From contig NZ_NWUO01000001.1 in NCBI RefSeq assembly GCF_002895925.1, positions 462,331 through 526,330 of the forward strand: a DNA stretch of 64,000 nt, in the 5' to 3' direction. This stretch comes from Mixta theicola (lineage in GTDB: Bacteria > Pseudomonadota > Gammaproteobacteria > Enterobacterales > Enterobacteriaceae). Both the position numbers and the translations under genes were made by a program. Under the pieces are notes generated by a model that saw only the letters and a list, made by a program, of their open reading frames with translations, was not told the DNA's origin and made no database searches. The first letter of the stretch is position 1. Every line of letters starts with the position of its first letter. Below, piece after piece: positions 58,376 to 64,000 of the stretch.

Positions 58376-58510
58376 ATCCGGCGATTAAACCGCTTTCTTA
58401 ATTATCTTTTTTGCGCCCGGTTTAAGGCCTTTTCCCCTGCCGAGCGTTACTTCCACCGCTTTTTTCGCTATTCTGAAACACGGTAATAAATCAATTAAAG
58501 ATCAACCACT

Positions 58511-59440
58511 ATGACGCATCATCATTCGCACACGGAACATGACGGCAACCGCTCCCGGTTGCTCGCCGCCTTTATTGTTACCGCTCTGTTTATGCTGGCG
58601 GAAGTGGCGGGCGGTCTACTCTCCGGCTCGCTGGCGCTGCTGGCCGACGCCGGGCATATGTTGACGGATACCGCCGCGCTGCTGATGGCGCTGCTGGCGG
58701 TACAGTTTGCGCAGCGTAAGCCGAACGCCCGCCATACTTTTGGCTGGCTGCGCCTGACTACGCTGGCCGCCTTTGTTAATGCTATCGCGCTTTTTGTGAT
58801 TACCGTACTGATTGTCTGGGAAGCCGTGCAACGCTTTTATCAGCCGCAGCCGGTAGCAAGCGGGATGATGCTGGTTATCGCCGTCGGCGGGTTGCTGGCT
58901 AACCTGCTCTCTTTCTGGCTGCTGCATCGCGGCAGCGGCGAAAGCAATCTGAACGTGCGGGCAGCGGCGCTGCACGTATTGGGCGATCTGCTCGGCTCCG
59001 TAGGGGCGATTGTCGCAGCGTTGATTATTATATTTACCGGCTGGACGCCAATCGATCCTGTTTTATCGCTGGTGGTCTCTGCGCTGGTGTTGCGCAGCGC
59101 GTGGTCGCTGCTGAAGGAAAGCCTGCATGAGCTGCTGGAAGGCGCGCCTGCCGCGATAGATACCGAGAAGCTGAAGCGCGATTTAACGCTGAATATCACG
59201 GAGATCCGTAACGTGCACCATGTTCATCTCTGGCAGGTTGGCGAAAAGCCAATCGTCACGCTACATGTTCATGTGATCCCTCCTTACGATCATGACGCTC
59301 TGCTGCAGCGTATTCATCACTATCTGCACCAGCGCTACCAAATCGATCACGCTACGGTACAGATGGAATATCAATCCTGCGAAGGGGAAGATTGCGGTCT
59401 GACGTTGGGCGCGCCGTCGCACGCCCATCACCATCATTAA
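58511..59440 (+). CDS. zitB: Zinc efflux transporter ZitB (CDF family)
   Basis: Inner-membrane Zn2+/H+ antiporter of 309 residues. Six hydrophobic segments are present. The transport-site motif is [17 protein letters not shown] (HxxxD), with a matching [13 protein letters not shown] in helix 5. The C-terminal domain includes [13 protein letters not shown] and HVHVIPP. Histidine-rich ends ([17 protein letters not shown]) fit metal binding. It overlaps convergent pnuC by 4 bp. Confidence 0.95.
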   Translation: MTHHHSHTEHDGNRSRLLAAFIVTALFMLAEVAGGLLSGSLALLADAGHMLTDTAALLMALLAVQFAQRKPNARHTFGWLRLTTLAAFVNAIALFVITVLIVWEAVQRFYQPQPVASGMMLVIAVGGLLANLLSFWLLHRGSGESNLNVRAAALHVLGDLLGSVGAIVAALIIIFTGWTPIDPVLSLVVSALVLRSAWSLLKESLHELLEGAPAAIDTEKLKRDLTLNITEIRNVHHVHLWQVGEKPIVTLHVHVIPPYDHDALLQRIHHYLHQRYQIDHATVQMEYQSCEGEDCGLTLGAPSHAHHHH

Positions 59441-60153
59441 CGATTTAACGCGCGCGTCTGATGTGAACGCGCGCTTTTGATCCACAGCCAGCTGCCGTTC
59501 AACGCAATCAGCGTCAGAATCAGGTATTCCAGCGCCATCGCATAGACGCCCTGACGGGCAAAAATCCACACGCTGATCGCATCAATCACCACCCACAGCA
59601 GCCAGTTCTCGACATATTTACGCGTCATCAAAATCATCGCCACGATCGATAACACCATCATGGTGGAATCCCAGAACGGAAAGGCGTCAGGCTGGAGTTC
59701 CGGCATGGCGACCTGCAGCCCCAGCGCCTGCATCAGCGTTACGGCCAGCTCGGTAAGAAATGCGAAGACCGGATTGATCCACAGCGTCATTAAGGCTATC
59801 GCCACCAGGCTGCTAACGCCCCAGCCAATCGCTTTTGCCCGTGGCAGCCAGCGAATCTGCAGCGCGGCCTGGTTCCCCTCCTGTCGGCTCCAGGCGTACC
59901 AGCCGTACCAGTTGGCGGCAAAGAAAAACAGCTGCAGCAGCAGACTGGCGTAGAGCTGGATCTGGAAAAAGATAATGGCGAACAGGGTGACGTTAATCAG
60001 CCCGAACAGGTAATTGATGATTTTTTCCCGGCTGGCCAGCCAGATACAAAGCAGGCCCGCCAGGGTGCCGATCGCCTCAATCCATGATAAGTCGTAACCG
60101 CCTTTGCCCAGCGGAATGTGAACCAGAATGTTTTGCGTGCTAAAAAATTCCAT
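59437..60153 (-). CDS. pnuC: Nicotinamide riboside transporter PnuC
   Basis: Inner-membrane carrier of 238 residues for NR uptake, used in NAD salvage. Seven hydrophobic segments are visible. [36 protein letters not shown] has the family's aromatic substrate-binding stretch, and [17 protein letters not shown] follows. It lies 23 bp after nadA in one operon, as in E. coli, so NadR should control both. Confidence 0.95.
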   Translation of the reverse strand: MEFFSTQNILVHIPLGKGGYDLSWIEAIGTLAGLLCIWLASREKIINYLFGLINVTLFAIIFFQIQLYASLLLQLFFFAANWYGWYAWSRQEGNQAALQIRWLPRAKAIGWGVSSLVAIALMTLWINPVFAFLTELAVTLMQALGLQVAMPELQPDAFPFWDSTMMVLSIVAMILMTRKYVENWLLWVVIDAISVWIFARQGVYAMALEYLILTLIALNGSWLWIKSARSHQTRALNR

Positions 60154-60176
60154 ATTGGCACCCTGAAGTAGGCCGG

Positions 60177-61235
60177 TCAGGCATTACCCTTTACGTTAAG
60201 TTTAAGTTCCGCGGCAAAAGATAGCATACGATTTAACGGCAGCAGCGCCCGCTCGCGCAGCGCGGCATCTACGTGAATTTCATGTGTCTTACCGCCCTGC
60301 TCCAGCCCTTCGGCAATCGCCTGCAGGCCATTCATCGCCATCCACGGGCAGTGCGCGCAGCTGCGGCAGGTAGCCCCTTCGCCAGCGGTAGGCGCTTCAA
60401 GCAGGTCTTTTTCAGGCACCGCCTGCTGCATCTTATAGAAAATTCCGCGATCGGTAGCCACGATCATCTGCGGATGCGGCAACGTTTTTGCCGCCTGGAT
60501 AAGTTGGCTGGTAGAGCCCACGGCATCGGCCAGGTCCACTATCGCCTGCGGCGACTCCGGGTGAACCAGCACCGCAGCCTGCGGATAAAGCGCTTTCATC
60601 TGCTGCAGCGCCTGGGTTTTAAACTCATCATGGACAATGCAGGCGCCCTGCCAGCACAGCATATCGGCCCCGGTTTGCTGCTGAACATAACGTCCGAGAT
60701 GACGATCCGGCGCCCACAAAATTTTCTCCCCGAGGCTGTCGAGATGTTCAATCAGCTCAACGGCAATGCTGGAGGTGACGACCCAGTCAGCCCGCGCTTT
60801 TACCGCCGCCGAGGTATTAGCATACACCACTACGGTCCGGTCAGGATGCTGGTCGCAAAAGGCGTTGAATTCTGCAATCGGGCAGCCGAGATCCAGCGAA
60901 CATTCCGCCTGCAGGGTGGGCATCAGAATGGTTTTTTCCGGGCTGAGGATTTTTGCCGTTTCTCCCATAAAGCGCACGCCGGCAACCAGCAGCGTTGAAG
61001 CTGGATGCGCACTGCCGAAACGCGCCATTTCCAGCGAGTCGGCAACGCAGCCGCCGGTTTCTTCCGCCAGCGCCTGAATTTCCGGATCGGTATAGTAGTG
61101 CGCCACCATCACCGCATTACGTTCGCGCAGCAGCCGTTTAATCTTATCGCGGTAGTGCTGTTTCTCGTCAGCGGACAAGCGGCCCGGCTTGGGCGGAAAA
61201 GGGTAAAAGTCATTGAAATCGGGCAACAGGCTCAT
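60177..61235 (-). CDS. nadA: Quinolinate synthase NadA
   Basis: 4Fe-4S enzyme that makes quinolinate from iminoaspartate and DHAP for NAD synthesis. The 352 residues include [32 protein letters not shown] and [11 protein letters not shown]. Cluster cysteines lie in [12 protein letters not shown] (Cys), ACIVHDEF with CWQG, and [15 protein letters not shown]. It is preceded by a NadR box. Confidence 0.97.
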   Translation of the reverse strand: MSLLPDFNDFYPFPPKPGRLSADEKQHYRDKIKRLLRERNAVMVAHYYTDPEIQALAEETGGCVADSLEMARFGSAHPASTLLVAGVRFMGETAKILSPEKTILMPTLQAECSLDLGCPIAEFNAFCDQHPDRTVVVYANTSAAVKARADWVVTSSIAVELIEHLDSLGEKILWAPDRHLGRYVQQQTGADMLCWQGACIVHDEFKTQALQQMKALYPQAAVLVHPESPQAIVDLADAVGSTSQLIQAAKTLPHPQMIVATDRGIFYKMQQAVPEKDLLEAPTAGEGATCRSCAHCPWMAMNGLQAIAEGLEQGGKTHEIHVDAALRERALLPLNRMLSFAAELKLNVKGNA

Positions 61236-61308
61236 TACAGCGCTCTCGTTTTATTAACTTAACTTATTTAGCATCTATACCGCTTTGTAACGGTATAAAA
61301 CCCATATC

Positions 61309-61326
61309 TGTTTTTTATGCTAAACA
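61309..61326 (-). promoter_or_regulatory. NadR operator of nadA-pnuC
   Basis: TGTTTT-N6-TAAACA matches the NadR box TGTTTA-N6-TAAACA with one mismatch. It is 74 bp upstream of the nadA start. NAD-bound NadR would repress synthesis and NR uptake. Confidence 0.88.
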
Positions 61327-61397
61327 AGATAATGGAAAACAAGGCCGCTGTCGCCAGTTTTACGCGGCGCGTGATAAAACAGCCGCGCCGCGTCTCT

Positions 61398-61889
61398 TTA
61401 CAGGCTCAGCAGGTCGCTCTTTTCAATCGCCAGCAGGAAGGCTTTGGCCTCCAGCCCTCCGGCAAAACCGGTCAGCTTGCCGTTAGAACCAATCACCCGA
61501 TGGCAGGGAGCAATAATAGAGACAGGATTTCTGCCGTTGGCGGCACCGACCGCTCTTACCGCGGCAGGATGGCCTATTGCCCGCGCAATTTCAGCGTAGC
61601 TGCGCGTTTCCCCATACGGGATCGCCACCAGCGCCTGCCATACCTTTTTCTGAAATTCGGTGCCGGTAAAATCGAGCGGCACGGTGAACTGCCGCAGTTC
61701 GCCGTTAAAATAAGCGTTAAGCTGCCGCTCGGCTTCCAGCAGCAGAGGATGTTGTGGATCTTCCGTTACCGGAGTCAGCCGGATGCGTCTTAGTTCATTG
61801 GGCCACAGCACCGCCGCCAGGCCACGCTCGCTGGCGAACAGCGTTAACTCACCGATCGGCGACGCCATTTTTTTGCTGTAGTAGCTCAT
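61398..61889 (-). CDS. ogt: Methylated-DNA-[protein]-cysteine S-methyltransferase (Ogt type)
   Basis: Suicide repair protein that removes O6-alkyl groups from guanine. Its 163 residues include FQKKVWQALVAIPYGETRSYAEIA (DNA-binding helices), RAVGAANGRNPVSIIAPCHRVIG with acceptor Cys129, and GKLTGFAGGLEAKAFLL. It reads away from the Ada-AlkA fusion gene 168 bp off. It is stand-alone; an Ada-type regulatory domain is found in the neighbour instead. Confidence 0.94.
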   Translation of the reverse strand: MSYYSKKMASPIGELTLFASERGLAAVLWPNELRRIRLTPVTEDPQHPLLLEAERQLNAYFNGELRQFTVPLDFTGTEFQKKVWQALVAIPYGETRSYAEIARAIGHPAAVRAVGAANGRNPVSIIAPCHRVIGSNGKLTGFAGGLEAKAFLLAIEKSDLLSL

Positions 61890-62057
61890 GTTATTTCTCT
61901 CCGTTCACCTGCACAGTTTGCTTATTATCACGCCTTTTTTCGTGCTTACCGGCTGTTTTCGGTCAGCAGAACAAAAAATATACCTGTCCGAAAACAGCGA
62001 GTTTTATACTGATCCTGAGCATAAGATAACGTTCATGATCCGCAGCGGAGCAAGACA

Positions 62058-63518
62058 ATGATTAACGGCGATACCGCTTATCAAGCCCTGACATCTAAAG
62101 ACACGCGCTTTGATGGCCTGTTTTATGTCGGCGTAACCTCGACCGGCATCTATTGTCGCCCCGTCTGTCCGGTGAAAGCGCCGCGACGGGAGAACTGTCG
62201 GTTTTTTGCCAGCGCCGAAGCGGCGGAAAAAGCCGCTTTTCGCCCCTGCCTGCGCTGCCGTCCTGAACTGGCGCCGGGCAACGCGCCCGTTGACAGCGCG
62301 CATCGGATAACCGATTTGCTGCTGCAGCGTATCGATGAAGGTATGCTTGATGAAGTGAGCAGCCTGGAAGAGGTCGCCGCCTGGTTCCACCTTAGCCTGC
62401 GCCAGCTACGACGCATTGTGCAGCAGGAGCTGGGCGTTTCCCCGCTTGAGCTGAAACAGACGCGCCGCCTGCTGCTGGCTAAGCAGCTGCTGACCGAAAC
62501 GCGTCTGCCTGTCACCGAAGTCGCTTTCGCCAGCGGGTTCAGTAGCCTGCGCCGCTTTAACGATGTTTTTAATGAGCGCTATCGTATGTCACCCAGCCGC
62601 CTGCGTAAAGAAGCCGTTGCCGGAGAAAAAGAGCTGGGCCATTTAGGTTCATCGACGCTGCTGCTGGGCTATCGGCCCCCCTATAACTGGCAGACTATGC
62701 TCGACTTCCTTCGCCTGCGCGCGCTGAAGAATGTGGAATGGGTGGATGAAACCCGCTATCTCAGAACCGTGCAGCTGGGACGCTACCGCGGCTGGATTTG
62801 CGTGACGCATCTCCCGCAGAAAAACGCGCTGCAGGTAGAGTTTTCGCATACGCTGACCGGGGCTCTGCCTGCGCTGCTGCGTCGCCTGCGTAATTTATTC
62901 GATCTTAATGCGCATCCGCAGTGCATTGACGAGCGCTTACGTCAGGATCCTCTGCTAACCGCCAGTATCGATCGCGATCCTGGCCTGCGCGTTCCCGGTG
63001 CCTTTGACGGCTTTGAGATGACGGTACGCGCCGTGCTGGGTCAGCAGATTACGGTTAAGGCAGCCACCACCCTGGGCGGTCGCTTTGTCAGCGCCTTTGG
63101 TGAGGCGTTTGCAACGCCTTTTCCTGAGCTTACCCGACTGGCTCCTCCGCCGCAGCGGATTACCGAGGCGAGCATTGACGAGATCGCCAGCCTGGGAATT
63201 GTCAGCGCACGGGCGCGCTGTATCCTGGCGCTGGCCGCCGCCTGTAGCAGCGGTGATCTGCAGCTGGATACCTGTACCCATCCTGAAGAGACGATGCAAA
63301 AACTTAAGCAGCTGCCGGGCATCGGCGACTGGACGGCAGCCTATATCGCCATGCGCGCGCTGCGCTGGCCGGATGCCTTTCCCGCCGGCGATATTGTGGT
63401 GCGCAATAATCTGGGCAAGATCGGTATAAAGCAGGCGGAGGCGCGCTCGGTCGTCTGGCAGCCGTGGCGCAGCTATGCGGTGATGCATATCTGGAAAAAC
63501 CTGGCGCCGAAAAAATAA
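62058..63518 (+). CDS. Ada-type methyl-sensor / AraC regulator fused to AlkA DNA-3-methyladenine glycosylase
   Basis: Multi-domain repair protein of 486 residues. Residues 1-75 form an Ada N-terminal zinc domain: Cys33, Cys37, Cys64 and Cys67 have the same spacing as Ada Cys38/42/69/72, where Cys38 accepts methylphosphotriester methyl groups. Residues 80-190 hold an AraC-type double helix-turn-helix (SLEEVAAWFHLSLRQLRRI, PVTEVAFASGFSSLRRFNDVF). Residues 200-486 match AlkA glycosylase, with DPGLRVPGAFDGFEMTVRAVLGQQ, helix-hairpin-helix LPGIGDWTAAYIAM and catalytic Asp445. It should sense and repair alkylation. GGAG lies 7 nt upstream of the ATG. Confidence 0.92.
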   Translation: MINGDTAYQALTSKDTRFDGLFYVGVTSTGIYCRPVCPVKAPRRENCRFFASAEAAEKAAFRPCLRCRPELAPGNAPVDSAHRITDLLLQRIDEGMLDEVSSLEEVAAWFHLSLRQLRRIVQQELGVSPLELKQTRRLLLAKQLLTETRLPVTEVAFASGFSSLRRFNDVFNERYRMSPSRLRKEAVAGEKELGHLGSSTLLLGYRPPYNWQTMLDFLRLRALKNVEWVDETRYLRTVQLGRYRGWICVTHLPQKNALQVEFSHTLTGALPALLRRLRNLFDLNAHPQCIDERLRQDPLLTASIDRDPGLRVPGAFDGFEMTVRAVLGQQITVKAATTLGGRFVSAFGEAFATPFPELTRLAPPPQRITEASIDEIASLGIVSARARCILALAAACSSGDLQLDTCTHPEETMQKLKQLPGIGDWTAAYIAMRALRWPDAFPAGDIVVRNNLGKIGIKQAEARSVVWQPWRSYAVMHIWKNLAPKK

Positions 63519-63521
63519 CTT

Positions 63522-63587
63522 TGCCGATTTTGCATAGCAAAAAGGCGCCTTTAGGGCGCCTTTCTACATTGGTGGGTCGTGCAGGAT
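63522..63587. repeat. 66-bp direct repeat, copy 1 (terminator plus tRNA-Lys 3' end)
   Basis: Identical over 66 bp to 63676-63741, at a period of 154 bp. Read on the minus strand, it carries the last 18 nt of tRNA-Lys including CCA, followed by a hairpin terminator (63542-63549 / 63555-63562) and T-run. It is not attached to a full tRNA here. The hairpin may also end the fusion gene transcript. Confidence 0.9.
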
Positions 63588-63675
63588 AACTCGGCTTCGC
63601 CTCGCCCTGCGGGCCGTTGCCGCTGGCAACGTTGTCTCGCTGCGCTCGGATCGAACCTGCTGCAGGTTCTCATCC
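63570..63675 (-). repeat. Spacer unit beginning with a tRNA-Lys 3' tail
   Basis: A GC-rich spacer with several hairpins (for example GTTGCC/GGCAAC, and CTGCAG near 63658-63664) lies between the two 66-bp repeats. Its right-hand part ends in GTTCTCATCCTGC, resembling the TpsiC arm. Bases 63570-63615 recur with two mismatches at 63955-64000, so at least one more unit lies beyond the window. Confidence 0.8.
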
Positions 63676-63741
63676 TGCCGATTTTGCATAGCAAAAAGGC
63701 GCCTTTAGGGCGCCTTTCTACATTGGTGGGTCGTGCAGGAT
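63676..63741. repeat. 66-bp direct repeat, copy 2, overlapping genuine tRNA-Lys 3' end
   Basis: Same 66 bp as copy 1. Here the tRNA part belongs to the intact tRNA-Lys gene (63724-63799). Confidence 0.9.
63693..63716 (-). terminator. Terminator after tRNA-Lys
   Basis: The stem AAGGCGCC (63696-63703) / GGCGCCTT (63709-63716) with five T residues on the minus strand (63693-63697). Confidence 0.85.
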
Positions 63742-63799
63742 TCGAACCTGCGACCAATTGATTAAAAGTCAACTGCTCTACCAACTGAGCTAACGACCC
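63724..63799 (-). tRNA. tRNA-Lys (anticodon TTT)
   Basis: A 76-nt tRNA with encoded CCA. The acceptor stem GGGTCGT pairs with ACGACCC. The D-loop has AGCTCAGTTGGTAGAGC, the anticodon loop is CTTTTAA with TTT, and the T-arm contains GGTTCGAATCC. Position next to nadA corresponds to the E. coli lysT tRNA cluster. Confidence 0.97.
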
Positions 63800-63801
63800 G
63801 A

Positions 63802-63877
63802 TGGTGGGTGATGACGGGCTCGAACCGCCGACCCCCTCCTTGTAAGGGAGGTGCTCTACCAACTGAGCTAATCACCC
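63802..63877 (-). tRNA. tRNA-Val (anticodon TAC)
   Basis: A 76-nt tRNA with encoded CCA, 2 bp upstream of tRNA-Lys on the same strand. The acceptor GGGTGAT pairs with ATCACCC, the anticodon loop is CTTACAA, and the T-arm is GGTTCGAGCC. It is nearly identical to E. coli tRNA-Val(UAC), and the Val-Lys order mirrors the lysT-valT-lysW-valZ cluster. Confidence 0.97.
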
Positions 63878-63954
63878 GCAATGCGGTTACTGCTAATTCG
63901 GAAAAGAACCTCAGTTCGCTTCCTGCCGATTTACACCGGATACTGCTTTAATCG

Positions 63955-64000
63955 TGGTGGGTCGTGCAGGATGACTCGGCTTTGCCTCGCCCTGCGGGCC
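63955..64000 (-). repeat. Third, partial tRNA-tail spacer unit at window edge
   Basis: 46 bp match 63570-63615 with two mismatches, beginning with the tRNA-Lys 3' end (CCA complement TGG). It is cut by the window end. It may follow another tRNA-Lys or another tail copy outside. Confidence 0.8.

Noticed and set aside
63551..63862. Open frame across the tRNA genes on the minus strand
   Set aside because: Its peptide (AQLVEQLTFNQLVAGSNPARPT) is the well-known translation artefact of tRNA sequence.

Overview
The window is a chromosomal segment of an Enterobacterales bacterium, most likely an Erwiniaceae member (Pantoea/Erwinia/Mixta type). Gene order follows the E. coli 17-18 min region for long stretches (rhlE, ybhQPON, ybhL, moaABCDE, ybhK, uvrB, bioABFCD, ybhB, pgl, ybhA, modCBA-acrZ, modEF, galTKM, gpmA, aroG, ybgS, zitB, pnuC, nadA, lysT/valT-type tRNAs). 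Sequence identity to the E. coli families is high. Accessory blocks and the separation of galTKM from galE fit Erwiniaceae rather than Escherichia. Genus is inferred from memory of families and synteny; no database was searched.

Layout, left to right. 1-2.0 kb: the 3' part of a Pit phosphate transporter, converging on a YhhS-like MFS exporter. 2.1-8.6 kb: dusC, rhlE with a repeat-rich tail, ybhQ, and the ybhP-clsB-ybhN operon for cardiolipin and membrane lipids. 8.7-14.0 kb: a complete chbBCARFG operon for uptake and breakdown of N,N'-diacetylchitobiose. 14.3-22.0 kb: ybhL, then an accessory block holding a secreted GH18 chitinase, a chemoreceptor, a YaiW-type lipoprotein and a DUF1264-type lipoprotein. 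22.0-26.1 kb: moaEDCBA behind a Moco-type riboswitch, then ybhK. 26.2-29.8 kb: uvrB with a LexA box, a DnaA-box cluster in the DARS1 position, and an orphan UrtE-like ATPase with a damaged signature motif. 29.8-34.8 kb: the biotin operons, bioBFCD and bioA, diverging from a BirA operator. 34.9-39.5 kb: a CurA-like reductase, a DJ-1/PfpI protein, ybhB, a small membrane protein, a class A acid phosphatase and pgl. 39.6-45.9 kb: an inserted cassette encoding a three-subunit membrane sugar-acid dehydrogenase (flavoprotein, triheme cytochrome c, small TAT subunit) and a LacI regulator. It is bounded by a duplicated piece of ybhA and an IS3-family remnant. 45.9-52.1 kb: ybhA, modABC, acrZ, modE and modF. 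52.4-56.5 kb: galTKM (no galE) and gpmA. 56.6-61.2 kb: aroG, ybgS, zitB, pnuC and nadA. 61.4-63.5 kb: ogt, and divergently an Ada-AlkA fusion protein. 63.5-64.0 kb: tRNA-Lys and tRNA-Val with repeats that carry copies of the tRNA-Lys 3' end.

How the genes work together. The chitinase could release chitooligosaccharides outside the cell for the Chb phosphotransferase system, with the nearby chemoreceptor as a possible but unproven partner. The dehydrogenase cassette sits beside pgl and may add periplasmic sugar-acid oxidation to cytoplasmic 6-phosphogluconate metabolism. ModABC, ModE and the Moa enzymes supply molybdenum cofactor under ModE and riboswitch control. Many classic regulatory sites can be read directly: bioO, the ModE box, a GalR/GalS operator, a NadR box, the LexA box and DnaA boxes. 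I found no CRISPR array, prophage or defence island, and nothing that I can call a wholly new system. The most unusual loci are the inserted dehydrogenase cassette, the degenerate UrtE orphan beside the DARS1-like cluster, the Ada-AlkA/Ogt pair, and the tRNA-tail repeats.
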